Positions 26,658-37,026 of a stretch of 64,000 nucleotides of DNA are shown one piece after another (the stretch's first letter is position 1; every line of letters starts with the position of its first letter). The DNA is taken from positions 31,023 to 95,022 of the forward strand of contig NZ_SMOD01000026.1 of NCBI RefSeq assembly GCF_004353905.1, in the 5' to 3' direction. Made by a program: the position numbers and the translations under genes. This stretch comes from Paraburkholderia guartelaensis (GTDB lineage Bacteria; Pseudomonadota; Gammaproteobacteria; Burkholderiales; Burkholderiaceae). Under the pieces are notes generated by a model. The model worked only from the letters and a program-made list of their open reading frames with translations. It ran no database searches and was not told the DNA's origin.

Positions 26658-27245
26658 TTAGAGGCTGCCCTTCGTCGACGGAATCTTGCCCGCCTGACGT
26701 TCGTCCAGTTCGGCGGCCTGGCGCAGCGCGCGGCCGAATGCCTTGAACACGGTTTCCATCTGATGGTGCGCGTTGAGGCCGCGCAGATTGTCGATGTGCA
26801 GCGTCACGCCCGCATGGTTCACGAAGCCGCGGAAAAATTCGATCGAGAGGTCGACGTCGAACGTGCCGATGCGCGCGCGCGTGAACGGCACGTGGAACTC
26901 GAGGCCCGGACGGCCGGAGAAGTCGATCACGACGCGCGAGAGCGCTTCGTCGAGCGGCACATAGGCGTGGCCGTATCGGCGAATGCCCTTCTTGTCGCCG
27001 ATGGCCTGCGCCACCGCCTGGCCGAGCGTGATGCCGACGTCTTCCACCGTATGGTGGTCGTCGATATGCGTGTCGCCATGCGCCTCGATCTCGAGATCGA
27101 TCAGACCGTGTCGTGCGATCTGGTCGAGCATGTGGTCGAGAAACGGCACGCCGGTCGCGAGCTTTTGCTCGCCGGTGCCGTCCAGATTGAGTTTCACGCG
27201 GATTTGCGTTTCGCTTGTGTTGCGAACGACTTGCGCGACGCGCAT
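26658..27245 (-). CDS. hisB: Imidazoleglycerol-phosphate dehydratase
   Basis: A 195-residue manganese-dependent dehydratase for the sixth histidine step. Two metal-binding motifs, [10 protein letters not shown] and [11 protein letters not shown], are intact. The ATG at 27245 has GAAGGAAA upstream and gives the usual length. There is no fused histidinol phosphatase domain as in enterobacterial HisB, so that step must be encoded elsewhere. Confidence 0.96.
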   Translation of the reverse strand: MRVAQVVRNTSETQIRVKLNLDGTGEQKLATGVPFLDHMLDQIARHGLIDLEIEAHGDTHIDDHHTVEDVGITLGQAVAQAIGDKKGIRRYGHAYVPLDEALSRVVIDFSGRPGLEFHVPFTRARIGTFDVDLSIEFFRGFVNHAGVTLHIDNLRGLNAHHQMETVFKAFGRALRQAAELDERQAGKIPSTKGSL

Positions 27246-27299
27246 GGCAATTTCCTTCAAACAGCCCGTAACAGGAGAGTGGGAGAACGAAGCTTCGGC

Positions 27300-28376
27300 C
27301 TAACGCAGCACGAGCTTCAGGGCAGCGAGCAATTGCGCGTTTTCGTCGGGGGTGCCAACGGTCAGGCGCACACAGTTCGCAAGCAATGGGTGCATTTTAC
27401 CCACGTTTTTGATCAGAATCCGGGCAGACAGCAGCGTGTCAAAAACCGCCGCCGCGTCGGGCACGCGCACGAGCAGGAAATTGCCCGCACTTTCGAACAC
27501 CTCGGCGCCCGGCAGCTTCGCCACTTCAGCGGCCAGCGTCGCCCGTTGCGCGCGCAATTCGGCGGCCTGCGCATCGAGCACGTCGACATGGTCGAGCAGT
27601 AGATCCGCCGCCGCTTGCGTGAGGACGTTCACGTTGTAGGGCGGACGCACCTTGTCGAACTCGTTGAGCCACGAGGGACGCCCGGCCAGATAGCCGAGGC
27701 GGATGCCTGCGAGCCCGAGCTTCGACATCGTGCGCATCACAACCACGTTGTCGAACTCGCCCGCGCGCGGCATCCAGCTTTGCATCGCGAACGGCTGGTA
27801 GGCCTCGTCGATCACCACGAGGCTCTTCGCCTCTTCAGCAGCTGCGATCACACGCTCGATGTCGGCGTCGTCGAACAGCGTGCCCGTCGGATTGTTCGGG
27901 TAGGCCAGCCAGACCACGGCGGGCGTGTGCTCCGCGATGGCCGCAAGCGTCGCTTCTAGGTCGAGCGTGAAGTCGGTCTTCAGCGGCACGCCGACGAACT
28001 CCAGCTGCGCGAACTTCGCCGACATTGCATACATGACGAAGCCCGGCACCGGCGCGAGCACCTTCGCGCCCGGCTTCGCGCACGCCATCGTGATCATGCT
28101 GATGATCTCGTCCGAGCCGTTGCCGAGCAGTACGTCGCAGTCGGCGGGCACGCGCATCGTCTCTTTGAGCTTCGCGATCAGCGCTTCGGGGCGCGGCGCG
28201 GGATAGCGGTTGAGCGCGACCGCCGCGAGGCGCTCGCCCAGAAGCGCGGCAAGGTCGGCGGGCAGGGCAAACGGATTCTCCATGGCGTCGAGCTTCACGA
28301 AACCGGAAGCGTCGGGCACGGGGTAACTCGTCATCGCGAGCACGTCGCGACGGATGATGTCTTGTGGTGTCGTCAT
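27300..28376 (-). CDS. hisC: Histidinol-phosphate aminotransferase
   Basis: A 358-residue fold-type I PLP aminotransferase that converts imidazole-acetol phosphate to histidinol phosphate using glutamate. NPTGT and VIDEAYQPF bind the cofactor, and the Schiff-base lysine is near residue 219 in [14 protein letters not shown]. It is about 190 bases downstream of hisD, a gap without a credible gene. Confidence 0.95.
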   Translation of the reverse strand: MTTPQDIIRRDVLAMTSYPVPDASGFVKLDAMENPFALPADLAALLGERLAAVALNRYPAPRPEALIAKLKETMRVPADCDVLLGNGSDEIISMITMACAKPGAKVLAPVPGFVMYAMSAKFAQLEFVGVPLKTDFTLDLEATLAAIAEHTPAVVWLAYPNNPTGTLFDDADIERVIAAAEEAKSLVVIDEAYQPFAMQSWMPRAGEFDNVVVMRTMSKLGLAGIRLGYLAGRPSWLNEFDKVRPPYNVNVLTQAAADLLLDHVDVLDAQAAELRAQRATLAAEVAKLPGAEVFESAGNFLLVRVPDAAAVFDTLLSARILIKNVGKMHPLLANCVRLTVGTPDENAQLLAALKLVLR

Positions 28377-28563
28377 GTCGAAAGGCGGCTCGCGAAAAGC
28401 GGGGCCGCCGGCACGGGCAGCTCGGCAAGCCGGCTGCCCTGGTTATCGTCGTGGTCTCTGCTGCGCGTGGGTCAAACTGAAGGCCAACTGCTGCGTCCCG
28501 CGCGGCGTCTCCATGCTGCGCGGCGGCTCGTTCAACCGGCTTCTGCCGGTTGCGAGGCGTGCC

Positions 28564-29883
28564 TTACACCTGCTTCATGCGGAATTCGGCGCTGCGCGCG
28601 TGGGCCTGCAGGCCTTCGCCGTAAGCCAGCTCGGCCGCGATCTCGCCGAGCGTTTGCGCGCCTTCCGCGCTCACCTCGATGAGGCTCGAACGCTTGATGA
28701 AATCATAGACGCCAAGCGGCGACGAGAAACGTGCGGTACGAGACGTAGGCAACACGTGATTCGGCCCCGCGCAGTAGTCGCCGAGGCTTTCGCTCGTGTA
28801 GCGGCCAAGGAAGATCGCGCCCGCGTGGCGGATTTCGGCGCCCCACTTCTGCGGCTCCAGCGCCGAAATTTCGAGGTGCTCCGGCGCGATCTCGTTGGCG
28901 ATGGCGCAGGCCTCGGCCATGTCGCGCACCTTCACGAGCGCGCCGCGGTTCGTGAGCGACGTGGCGATGACTTCGGCGCGCGGCATGGCGGGCAGCATCT
29001 CGTCGATGGCGTCTTCCACGCGCTTGATGAAGCCTTGGTCCGGGCACAGCAGGATGGACTGCGCGAGCTCGTCGTGCTCGGCCTGCGAGAACAGGTCCAT
29101 AGCCACCCAGCGCGGATCGGTCGTGCCGTCGCAAATCACGAGAATTTCCGAGGGGCCCGCGATCATGTCGATGCCGACCGTGCCGAACACGCGGCGCTTG
29201 GCCGAAGCGACATAGGCGTTGCCCGGGCCGCAAATCTTGTCGACGGCCGGGATCGTATCCGTGCCGTACGCGAGCGCCGCCACGGCCTGCGCACCGCCGA
29301 TCGTGAACACGCGATCGACGCCGCCGAGCAGCGCCGCCGCCAGCACGAGCGGGTTCTTCACGCCGTCCGGCGTGGGCACGACCATGATGATTTCGCGCAC
29401 GCCCGCGACCCGCGCGGGAATCGCGTTCATCAGCACGGACGACGGATACGCGGCCTTGCCGCCGGGCACATAAAGGCCCACGCGGTCGAGCGGCGTGACC
29501 TTCTGGCCGAGCACCGTGCCGTCGGATTCGGTGTATTGCCAGCTATGCGAACCGCATTCGATGCGCTGCTTCTCGTGGTAGCCGCGCACGCGCGCCGCCG
29601 CCGCTTCGAGCGCCGCGCGCTGCTTGGGCTCGAGGCTCTCCAGCGCCGCTTCGAGTTCGCTGAACGGCAGTTCGAGCGCCGCGACGCTCGGGGCGGCCAG
29701 GCGGTCGAAGCGGTTGGTGTAGTCGAGCACGGCGGCGTCGCCGCGCGCCTTCACATCGGCGAGAATCTGCGCGACGGAGCGCTCGATGGCCTCGTCCTCG
29801 CTCGCCTCGAAGGCGAGCACCGCGTGCAGCGCCTTTTTGAAGCCTTCGGCGCTGGAATCGAGTTTGCGCATCGTGATAGCCAT
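28564..29883 (-). CDS. hisD: Histidinol dehydrogenase
   Basis: A 439-residue zinc enzyme that performs the last two oxidations to histidine with NAD. Recognisable blocks are [39 protein letters not shown] and [20 protein letters not shown]. An ATG four codons upstream at 29895 is an alternative start. It follows hisG by about 100 bases. Confidence 0.96.
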   Translation of the reverse strand: MAITMRKLDSSAEGFKKALHAVLAFEASEDEAIERSVAQILADVKARGDAAVLDYTNRFDRLAAPSVAALELPFSELEAALESLEPKQRAALEAAAARVRGYHEKQRIECGSHSWQYTESDGTVLGQKVTPLDRVGLYVPGGKAAYPSSVLMNAIPARVAGVREIIMVVPTPDGVKNPLVLAAALLGGVDRVFTIGGAQAVAALAYGTDTIPAVDKICGPGNAYVASAKRRVFGTVGIDMIAGPSEILVICDGTTDPRWVAMDLFSQAEHDELAQSILLCPDQGFIKRVEDAIDEMLPAMPRAEVIATSLTNRGALVKVRDMAEACAIANEIAPEHLEISALEPQKWGAEIRHAGAIFLGRYTSESLGDYCAGPNHVLPTSRTARFSSPLGVYDFIKRSSLIEVSAEGAQTLGEIAAELAYGEGLQAHARSAEFRMKQV

Positions 29884-29981
29884 GCTGGTATCCATCCGTT
29901 ACGTTTGTGCGCGCCGCGCCGTTTGAGGCGCACTGCGCGCGAGGCGGCGCGTCATTGCGCCTGCCCTTTGCTCCTGATCTG

Positions 29982-30680
29982 TCAGCTCGCCTGCGTGCCG
30001 CGCGACGCGCGTTCGAACGCGTCGATGATCGGCCGCAGCGCGGCGCGCTTGAGCTTGAGCGCCGCCTGATTCACGACGAGGCGCGACGAGATCTCCATGA
30101 TCTCCTCGACCTCGACCAGATTGTTCGCGCGCAGCGTGCCGCCCGTGCTGACGAGGTCGACGATCGCGTCGGCGAGACCCACGAGCGGCGCGAGTTCCAT
30201 CGAGCCGTACAGCTTGATGAGGTCGACGTGCACGCCCTTGGCTGCAAAGTGCTGGCGCGCGGCTTCCGTGTACTTGGTCGCCACGCGCAGGCGCGCGCCC
30301 TGGCGCACCGCATTCGCGTAGTCGAAACCGCCCTTCACGGCCACCGAAAGACGGCAGCGCGCGATGTCGAGATCGATCGGCTGATACAGGCCGCCGCCGC
30401 CGTGCTCGTTGAGCACGTCCTTGCCCGCCACGCCGAAGTCGGCCGCGCCGTACTCCACGTAGGTGGGCACGTCGGTCGCGCGCACGATGATCACGCGCAG
30501 GTTCGGGTCGGTGGTCGGCAGGATGAGCTTGCGCGAGGTTTCCGGGTCTTCAGTCACATGCACGCCGGCTGCGGCGAGAAGCGGCATCGTCTCTTCGAAG
30601 ATGCGGCCTTTCGAGAGCGCAAGCGTGAGCGGCGCGCTGGCCGCGGCCGCCGGCGTGGGCTTGGACTCGACCGTGCTCAT
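29982..30680 (-). CDS. hisG: ATP phosphoribosyltransferase, short (HisG-S) form
   Basis: A 232-residue catalytic subunit for the first step of histidine synthesis. It has [14 protein letters not shown] near the N-terminus and [16 protein letters not shown] near residue 175, but ends before the regulatory ACT-like domain of the long form. Short HisG requires the HisS-like partner HisZ, which is not in this window. Its ATG overlaps the murA TGA, coupling cell-wall and histidine genes. Confidence 0.96.
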   Translation of the reverse strand: MSTVESKPTPAAAASAPLTLALSKGRIFEETMPLLAAAGVHVTEDPETSRKLILPTTDPNLRVIIVRATDVPTYVEYGAADFGVAGKDVLNEHGGGGLYQPIDLDIARCRLSVAVKGGFDYANAVRQGARLRVATKYTEAARQHFAAKGVHVDLIKLYGSMELAPLVGLADAIVDLVSTGGTLRANNLVEVEEIMEISSRLVVNQAALKLKRAALRPIIDAFERASRGTQAS

Positions 30681-31939
30681 TGCGCGCTCCCCTTGATCCG
30701 CTTCACGTTCGCGCCGATCTTCGTGAGCTTCTCTTCCATGCGGTCGTAGCCGCGGTCGAGGTGATAGATGCGGTCGATCAGCGTTTCGCCGTCAGCGCAA
30801 AGACCCGCGATCACGAGGCTGGCCGATGCGCGCAGGTCGGTTGCCATCACCTTCGCGCCCGAGAGCTTCTCGACACCGGCGACGAGCGCCGTCTTGCCGT
30901 CGATCGTGATGTGGGCGCCCAGGCGATTCAGTTCCTGCACGTGCATGAAGCGGTTTTCGAAGATGTTTTCGACCACTTGCGAGGTGCCGTCCGCGATCGT
31001 GTTGAGCGCCATGAACTGCGCCTGCATGTCGGTCGGGAACGCCGGGTATTCGGAGGTGCGCACGTTCACGGCGCGCGCGCGCTCGTGCATGCGCACGCGC
31101 ATCCAGTCGTCGCCCTCTTCGATCGTCACGCCGGCTTCGCGTAGCTTGTCGGTGACGGCGTCGAGGATGTGCGGACGCACGTGGCGCAGCGTGACGTCGC
31201 CGCCCGCGGCCGCGACCGCGCACAGGAACGTGCCCGCTTCGATACGGTCCGGAATGACGGTGTGGTGCGCGCCGTGGAGCTTGTCCACGCCCTGGATCAC
31301 GAGGCGGTCCGTGCCGATGCCTTCGATCTTGGCGCCCATCGCCACGAGCAGGTGCGCGAGGTCGCCCACTTCGGGCTCGCGCGCGGCGTTCTCGATCACC
31401 GTTTCGCCCTCGGCGAGCACGGCGGCCATCAGCAGGTTTTCCGTGCCGGTGACCGTGATCATGTCGGTGACGATGCGCGCGCCCTTCAGGCGCTTCGCGC
31501 GCGCCTCGATGAAGCCGTGCTCGATGTTGATCTCGGCGCCCATTGCCTGCAGGCCCTTGATGTGCTGGTCCACGGGGCGCGCGCCGATCGCGCAGCCGCC
31601 CGGCAGCGACACCTTCGCCTCGCCAAAGCGCGCGACGAGCGGCCCGAGCACGAGGATCGACGCGCGCATGGTCTTCACGAGCTCATACGGCGCGACGAGA
31701 TTGTTCACCTTCGAGGCGTCGAGCTGCACGCGCGCGCCATGCTGCTCGGTGCGCACGCCCATCTGGCCAAGCAGCTTGAGCGTGGTGCGCACGTCCTGAA
31801 GGTCGGGCACGTTGTCGAGATGAACGGGTTCCGCGCTCAGAAGGCCTGCGCAGAGAATGGGCAGCGCCGCATTCTTTGCACCGGAAACAGCCACTTCCCC
31901 TGCGAGCTTCTGCCCGCCGACGATGACGAGTTTATCCAT
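30677..31939 (-). CDS. murA: UDP-N-acetylglucosamine 1-carboxyvinyltransferase
   Basis: A 420-residue cytoplasmic enzyme that adds enolpyruvate to UDP-GlcNAc, the first committed peptidoglycan step and the target of fosfomycin. [12 protein letters not shown] is near the N-terminus and the catalytic Cys116 lies in [11 protein letters not shown], so fosfomycin sensitivity at the target is expected. I start at the ATG at 31939, with AGGAAA upstream. The frame stays open to 32035, and a 32-residue N-terminal extension is possible. Confidence 0.96.
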   Translation of the reverse strand: MDKLVIVGGQKLAGEVAVSGAKNAALPILCAGLLSAEPVHLDNVPDLQDVRTTLKLLGQMGVRTEQHGARVQLDASKVNNLVAPYELVKTMRASILVLGPLVARFGEAKVSLPGGCAIGARPVDQHIKGLQAMGAEINIEHGFIEARAKRLKGARIVTDMITVTGTENLLMAAVLAEGETVIENAAREPEVGDLAHLLVAMGAKIEGIGTDRLVIQGVDKLHGAHHTVIPDRIEAGTFLCAVAAAGGDVTLRHVRPHILDAVTDKLREAGVTIEEGDDWMRVRMHERARAVNVRTSEYPAFPTDMQAQFMALNTIADGTSQVVENIFENRFMHVQELNRLGAHITIDGKTALVAGVEKLSGAKVMATDLRASASLVIAGLCADGETLIDRIYHLDRGYDRMEEKLTKIGANVKRIKGSAQ

Positions 31940-32047
31940 GCCTGAGGTTTCCTGATCGGTGCGGCCGGCTTGCGGGGTCGCTTGATGTTGAGCTGCGCCG
32001 CTCGCGGCGGCGTCTTTGTCCTGGGTGATTCGCACTGAGATTCCAGA

Positions 32048-32287
32048 TTATGCGTTCTGCCATTCGGCGGGCGTGAGCGTCTTCATGCTGAGCGCGTGGA
32101 TTTCCTCGCGCATGCGGTCGCCGAGCGCCGCGTAGACGAGCTGATGGCGCTGGATCAAGCGCTTGCCGTCGAATGCTGAGGAGACGATCGTCGCGAAGAA
32201 GTGCTGGCCATCGCCTTCGACTTCGAGGTGCTCGCACGCGAGCCCAGCCGAGATGTACTGCTTGATCTGTTCCGGAGTCGGCAACAT
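32048..32287 (-). CDS. BolA/IbaG family protein
   Basis: A 79-residue class II KH-like protein of the BolA family, closer to IbaG, which works with monothiol glutaredoxins in iron-sulfur trafficking. The invariant region FDGKRLIQRHQLVYAALGDRMREEIHALSMKTLTP is present. Position between an ABC exporter or mla genes and murA matches ibaG in E. coli (mlaFEDCB-ibaG-murA). Confidence 0.93.
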   Translation of the reverse strand: MLPTPEQIKQYISAGLACEHLEVEGDGQHFFATIVSSAFDGKRLIQRHQLVYAALGDRMREEIHALSMKTLTPAEWQNA

Positions 32288-32302
32288 GAGTATGGCTCCT
32301 GC

Positions 32303-33058
32303 TTAGTGACGCAGCTTGTACCCGCTCGCGAGCAAACGCATGGCGAGCGTGGCCAGCGCCACGAAAAACACGAAAACGATCGAAAGGCTCACGAGCGGGT
32401 TGATGTCGGACAGGCCGAAGAACCCAAAGCGGAAGCCATCGATCATGTAAAAGAACGGATTGAGCCGCGACACTTCGCGCCACAGGGGCGGCAGCGTATG
32501 CGTCGAATAAAACACGCCCGAAAGAAACGTGAGCGGCATGATGAGAAAGTTCTGAAACGCCGCGAGCTGGTCGAACTTCTCCGCCCAGATCCCGGCGATC
32601 AGGCCGAGCGTGCCGAGGATCGCCGAGCCGAGCACCGCGAACGCGAGGATGTAGAACGGCGCGGCGAAGCTCATCGGAATGAACCAGATCGTCACGACGA
32701 ACACGCCCGCGCCAACGGCGAGGCCGCGCACGATCGAAGCGAGCACGTAAGCACCGAACATCTCCCATGCAGCGAGCGGCGGCAACAGCACGAATACGAG
32801 ATTGCCCGTGATCTTCGACTGGATCAACGACGACGAGCTATTCGCAAAGGCGTTCTGCAACACACTCATCATCACGAGGCCGGGAATCAGGAAGCTCGTG
32901 TACTCCACGCCAGGATACACCTCGACGTGGCCGCGCAGCGCATGGCCGAAGATCGTGAGATAGAGCAGCGCGGTAATGACGGGCGCAAGCACGGTCTGGA
33001 AGGCGACCTTCCAGAAACGCAGCACTTCCTTGTAGAACAGCGTACGAAAACCGCTCAT
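32303..33058 (-). CDS. ABC-2 type transporter permease (YadH-like)
   Basis: A 251-residue inner-membrane protein with six hydrophobic helices and the ABC-2 signature region (FLSGVFYSTHTLPPLWREVSRLNPFFYMIDGFRFGFFG). Together with the ATPase it forms a YadGH-like exporter; the substrate is unknown. Its ATG overlaps the stop of the ATPase gene by four bases. Confidence 0.93.
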   Translation of the reverse strand: MSGFRTLFYKEVLRFWKVAFQTVLAPVITALLYLTIFGHALRGHVEVYPGVEYTSFLIPGLVMMSVLQNAFANSSSSLIQSKITGNLVFVLLPPLAAWEMFGAYVLASIVRGLAVGAGVFVVTIWFIPMSFAAPFYILAFAVLGSAILGTLGLIAGIWAEKFDQLAAFQNFLIMPLTFLSGVFYSTHTLPPLWREVSRLNPFFYMIDGFRFGFFGLSDINPLVSLSIVFVFFVALATLAMRLLASGYKLRH

Positions 33059-33981
33059 GCGAGACCCTCGACCACTTCAGGACCGTTCATCACCTGCACG
33101 AAGACATCCTCCAGATCGGCCTTGCGCACTTCCACTTCCTCGAGCTTGCAGCCGTTCGCGCGGCACCTGGCCAGGATGCGCTCCACGTCGTCGTAGCTCG
33201 CAAGGCGCAGCAGATGCTGGTGCGGGCTGGCGTTGGAAGGATCGACTTCGAGCGCGCGCAGATCGCTCGGCAGCGCGCCTTCCGAGAAGCGCAGGAACAG
33301 CTGCGTGCCCGCGAAGCGCTGCAGCAGCGCGCTCGTGCGCTCCAGCGCGACCATCTCGCCGCGCCGGAGCATGGCGATGCGGTCGCACAACTGCTCGGCT
33401 TCTTCGAGATAGTGCGTGGTGAGCACGATGGTGTGCCCTTCGCGGTTCAGGCGCGCGATGAACTTCCAGAGCGTCTGGCGCAGTTCCACGTCCACGCCGG
33501 CGGTGGGTTCGTCGAGCACGATCACGGGCGGCCGGTGCACGAGCGCCTGCGCCACGAGCACGCGGCGCTTCATGCCGCCGGACAGCGCGCGCATGTTCAC
33601 GTCGGCTTTCTCGGTGAGATCGAGATTGGCCATGACTTCGTCGATCCACGCGTCGTTGTTGCGCAGGCCGAAGTAGCCGGACTGGATGCGCAGTGTCTCG
33701 CGGACGGTAAAGAACGGATCGAACACCAGTTCCTGCGGCACGACGCCGAGGTTGCGGCGCGCGTTGCGGTAGTCGGCGACGACATCGTGGCCGCGTACGG
33801 CGATCGAGCCCTCGTCCGCGCGCGCTAGGCCGGCAAGAATGCTGATGAGCGTCGTCTTGCCCGCGCCGTTCGGGCCGAGCAGCCCGAAGAACTCGCCGTC
33901 TTCGACCGTGAAGCTGACGCCCTTGAGCGCCTGAAGCGACTTGTAGCGCTTCTTGACGTTACGGATTTCTATGGCTGGCAT
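33055..33981 (-). CDS. ABC transporter ATP-binding protein (YadG-like)
   Basis: A 308-residue ATPase with Walker A (GPNGAGKTT) near residue 38, Q-loop (VVPQELVFDPF), the signature LSGGMKRR, Walker B (VIVLDEPTAGVDVE) and the switch TTHYLEEAE. Length and sequence resemble E. coli YadG. It is encoded between the mla genes and bolA, and could serve export of a lipid or drug. Confidence 0.94.
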   Translation of the reverse strand: MPAIEIRNVKKRYKSLQALKGVSFTVEDGEFFGLLGPNGAGKTTLISILAGLARADEGSIAVRGHDVVADYRNARRNLGVVPQELVFDPFFTVRETLRIQSGYFGLRNNDAWIDEVMANLDLTEKADVNMRALSGGMKRRVLVAQALVHRPPVIVLDEPTAGVDVELRQTLWKFIARLNREGHTIVLTTHYLEEAEQLCDRIAMLRRGEMVALERTSALLQRFAGTQLFLRFSEGALPSDLRALEVDPSNASPHQHLLRLASYDDVERILARCRANGCKLEEVEVRKADLEDVFVQVMNGPEVVEGLA

Positions 33982-34149
33982 GACTAATACGCCGCCCGTT
34001 TGCGAACGGCGCGGCTCAAGAGTGCATCAATGCTGCGGGGAGGACCGGAATTGGGGACGGCTTATGAGGCCGGCTTTGCTGTCTCAGTGCACGCTTAGTA
34101 CATACCAAGCGGTGCTTTTTGCGCAGAGGCAGCGCCCAAAAAACGGTTG

Positions 34150-34155
34150 ATTATA
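34150..34155 (-). promoter_or_regulatory. Possible -10 box upstream of the ABC exporter
   Basis: A perfect TATAAT on the minus strand lies in the 277-base gap between mlaB and the ABC ATPase gene. No convincing -35 box stands 16-18 bases away, so this is only a candidate. Confidence 0.3.
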
Positions 34156-34258
34156 GGCCAAGTCGGAAAGCGCGGCCTGGCCCTGGAGGGGAACGGCGTC
34201 GGCCCGGCAGTGCGGCGTGATACCGCTCGAACGCTAGCGTCCGGCCAGGCGACGCGGG

Positions 34259-34531
34259 TCAATGTCGCTCGTTGAGAAGCGTATCGACGCCGTAGGCGCG
34301 CGCGAGAGAGGCGAGCGCGGGGGGCATATTGAGCACAGCGAGGGGAGCGCCGCGCTCACGCGCGGCACGCTGCCATGCGATCAGCACGGCGAGCGCCGAC
34401 GAATCGAACTGGGTGAGCGCCGCGCAGTCGACGGCGGTTGCGCCCGCCGAGATCTGCGCGAACCCGGCCGAGAGCGCGGCCTTTGCGCTCTCGTGGGTCA
34501 GGTTGGCGCCGGTAGCGAAGCGCTCGCTCAC
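34259..34531 (-). CDS. mlaB: STAS-domain protein MlaB
   Basis: A 90-residue cytoplasmic STAS protein that stabilises the MlaF ATPase. The conserved CAALTQFDSSALAVLIAWQR phosphorylatable-type segment is at residues 36-55. Its ATG overlaps the mlaC stop codon, giving translational coupling. It is the last gene of the mla operon. Confidence 0.9.
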   Translation of the reverse strand: MSERFATGANLTHESAKAALSAGFAQISAGATAVDCAALTQFDSSALAVLIAWQRAARERGAPLAVLNMPPALASLARAYGVDTLLNERH

Positions 34532-35160
34532 GAGGTCGCCTTACCCGATGCGAGTTGCTCGTTACGCTGCGTGAGGAACTGGATCAGGCCGTCCACGCCG
34601 CCTTGCTGGATCTTTTCCTGGAACTGCTGCTGGTACGCCTGGATGAGCCACGCGCCAAGCACGTTGATGTCATACACGCGCCAGCCTTGCGGCGTCTTGT
34701 AGAGACGGTAGTCGAGCTCGATCGGCTGGCCACCGTTCATGACCGTCGAACGGACCACGACGTCGGTGTCGTCCGGGTTCGCGCGGAACGGCTTGTACTG
34801 GATCTGCTGGTCGCGCACCTGGGCGAGCGCGCCCGAGTACGTGCGGATCAGCAGCGTCTTGAACTGCTCGATGACCTGTTGTTGCTGCTCCGGCGTAGCC
34901 GTGCGCCAGTTGCGGCCCATTGCGAGCTGCGTGGTGCGGCGGAAGTCGGTGTACGGCAGGATCTTTTCGTTCACGAGCTGCGTGATCTTGCTGATGTCGC
35001 CGGACTGGATGGACTTGTCACCCTTGATCTGGCTCATGACCTGCTGCGTGACCGTCTGGACCATCGCGTCGGGATTGCTGCTGTCTACCGTCTGGGCGAA
35101 CGCGCCGCCGGCAAACGAAAGAAACATGGCGAAAAACGGGTACAGAAAGAATTTTTTCAT
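34528..35160 (-). CDS. mlaC: Periplasmic phospholipid shuttle MlaC
   Basis: A 210-residue periplasmic protein with a cleavable signal peptide (cut near AFAQT, residue 22). It carries phospholipid between the MlaA outer-membrane complex and the MlaFEDB inner-membrane complex. The MlaC family pattern KILPYTDFRRTTQLAMGRNWRTATPEQQ is present, as is the GWRVYDINVLGAWLIQAYQQQF C-terminal block. It lies between mlaA and mlaB. Confidence 0.94.
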   Translation of the reverse strand: MKKFFLYPFFAMFLSFAGGAFAQTVDSSNPDAMVQTVTQQVMSQIKGDKSIQSGDISKITQLVNEKILPYTDFRRTTQLAMGRNWRTATPEQQQQVIEQFKTLLIRTYSGALAQVRDQQIQYKPFRANPDDTDVVVRSTVMNGGQPIELDYRLYKTPQGWRVYDINVLGAWLIQAYQQQFQEKIQQGGVDGLIQFLTQRNEQLASGKATS

Positions 35161-35338
35161 ATCGAGTCCTGCTAGTTGGGGGACATCGCCCCGTTGGAGC
35201 CAACGATATCACGCGAGATCTATCCCGCTATGTCAAAAACTGCCAGCAAAGTGCGACAAGCGTTTCTGCTTGTTACGTCAGACGTATAGGTCAGACGAAC
35301 GCTCCGGCGAGGCGTTTCACCACGCCGGAGCGCAGCGC

Positions 35339-36355
35339 TCAGCGCAGACGCAGCATGCTCGGGAAGCCGATGCGCGCGGGCGGGATCATCTGGTCGCCCG
35401 GCACCGTGGTTTCCGAGGCGCCCGCCGGCGCCGCGGCGCCAGCCGGGCCTTCCAGCGTGGCCGGAGCGGTCATTGCGCCGGGGGTTGCGGGCACTGTGCT
35501 GGCCCCATTCGGCGTGGCCGCAGGCGCAGTGCCCGAAGCGGGAGCCGCTGCACCGGCAGCCGCACCCGAAGCGGGAGCCGACGCACCGGCAGCCGCGCCT
35601 TCGTCGGTGTCGTCGTACTTCGGCAGCGGCGCGCCATCGCCGTAATCCGGCAGGTTACTGTCAGACGACGCACGGCCATCCGACAGCAGGTAGCGACGGC
35701 GCTGCAGATAGGCGTTGCGGATGAACGAGTACTTGTCGATCGCCGCGCCTTCGAGCAGGTCGCTCGCGCCAAGCAGGTTGGCGCGCGTGCTCACCACGTT
35801 CAGGCCGTAAAGGCCCCACGACAGCGCGGCCGGATCCACATAGGTGAGCGGATTGATGAAGTAGTTGGGCACGAGGCCCACGCCGTCACGCACCGTGCTC
35901 GGACCGAACAGGGGCAGCACGAGGTACGGGCCGGGCGGCACGCCATAGTGGCCGAGCGTGAGACCGAAGTCCTGGTTGTGCTTGGGCAGCTTCGCGAGCG
36001 TCGCGACGTCGAACAGGCCGCCCAGGCCGAAGACCGTGTTGATCACGATCCGCATGATGTCCTCGACACCATCGGTGATCTTCAGCTGCAAGAAGTTGTT
36101 CGCGGCGTTGTACACGTCGCCGATGTTCGCGAAGAAGTTCGTCACGCTGTCGCGCACGGGCTGTGGCGTCACCTTCACGTAGCCCTGCGCAACCGGCTTG
36201 AGCGCGTACGTGTCAACCTTGTCGTTGAACGTGTACACCGTGCGGTTGAACCCTTCCCATGGATCTTCCTTCGACGGCGTCTGCACCGTCGAACATCCCC
36301 CGAGTGCAAGCGCTGCGACGCCAAGCGTGATGGCGCGCATGCGTATGGTCGTCAT
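35339..36355 (-). CDS. mlaA: Outer-membrane lipoprotein MlaA (VacJ)
   Basis: A 338-residue lipoprotein that removes phospholipid from the outer leaflet. The lipobox ends at Cys21 (LALGGC). The family core is residues 30-240 (DPWEGFNRTVYTFND, FGLTLGHYGVPPGPYLVLPLFGPS, VRDGVG). The last 100 residues are an Ala/Pro/Gly-rich tail with imperfect ASAPASGAAAG repeats. The ATG at 36355 has AAGGAG upstream. In E. coli mlaA is elsewhere; here it sits within the transport operon. Confidence 0.95.
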   Translation of the reverse strand: MTTIRMRAITLGVAALALGGCSTVQTPSKEDPWEGFNRTVYTFNDKVDTYALKPVAQGYVKVTPQPVRDSVTNFFANIGDVYNAANNFLQLKITDGVEDIMRIVINTVFGLGGLFDVATLAKLPKHNQDFGLTLGHYGVPPGPYLVLPLFGPSTVRDGVGLVPNYFINPLTYVDPAALSWGLYGLNVVSTRANLLGASDLLEGAAIDKYSFIRNAYLQRRRYLLSDGRASSDSNLPDYGDGAPLPKYDDTDEGAAAGASAPASGAAAGAAAPASGTAPAATPNGASTVPATPGAMTAPATLEGPAGAAAPAGASETTVPGDQMIPPARIGFPSMLRLR

Positions 36356-36371
36356 TCTCTTTTTCTCCTTC

Positions 36372-36953
36372 TTATTGGGCCGCCGAAGCCGCCGGTGCCG
36401 CCGAAGCAGCCGGTGCAGGCGCCGGGGCCGGTGCGGGCGCGGGTGCCGCAGCAGGCGCCGCATCCGTGCTCGCGCCGCTGGACGGCTTCGCGGCGCCCGA
36501 ATCGGCCGCCTTGCTATAGAGGAACTGGCCGATCAGGTTCTCGAGCACGATGGCGGACTGCGTCATCGAAATCGTGTCGCCAGCCTTGAGCATTTCCGAA
36601 TCGCCGCCCGGCTCGAGGCCGATGTACTGCTCGCCGAGCAGACCGGACGTCAGGATCTTCGCCGACGTGTCCTTCGGAAACTGGTACTGCTGGTCGAGGT
36701 TGATCGTCACCAGCGCCTGATACGTGTTGGAGTCGAAGCCGATCGAGGCCACCCGGCCCACGGTCACGCCCGCGCTCTTCACCGGCGCGCGCGGCTTCAG
36801 GCCGCCGATATTGTCGAACTTGAGCTTCACCGGGTAGGTGGACTGGAACGACAGCGAACTCATGTTGCCGGCCTTCAGCGCGAGAAACAGCAGCGCGATA
36901 AAGCCCAGCACCACAAACAGGCCGACCCAGAAGTCGAGAGCATTCTTTTTCAT
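36372..36953 (-). CDS. mlaD: MCE-domain phospholipid-binding protein MlaD
   Basis: A 193-residue protein with one N-terminal membrane helix (residues 6-28) and an MCE domain (residues 38-115: YPVKLKFDNIGGLKPRAPVKSAGVTVGRV, ILTSGLLGEQYIGLEPGG). It forms the hexameric ring on the MlaE permease. The last 45 residues are an Ala/Pro repeat tail. An ATG two codons upstream is also possible. Confidence 0.94.
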   Translation of the reverse strand: MKKNALDFWVGLFVVLGFIALLFLALKAGNMSSLSFQSTYPVKLKFDNIGGLKPRAPVKSAGVTVGRVASIGFDSNTYQALVTINLDQQYQFPKDTSAKILTSGLLGEQYIGLEPGGDSEMLKAGDTISMTQSAIVLENLIGQFLYSKAADSGAAKPSSGASTDAAPAAAPAPAPAPAPAPAASAAPAASAAQ

Positions 36954-37026
36954 CGTCATCCCAATGAGAATCCGTTGCGGCGTCGCTCACATGCGCGCCG
37001 CGCCGCCGGGTCGCTGCCCGGCGTCT

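Noticed and set aside
36372-36480. Ala/Pro-coding repeats as a tandem DNA repeat
   Set aside because: The repeat is at the level of codons for a protein tail; the DNA units are short and imperfect.
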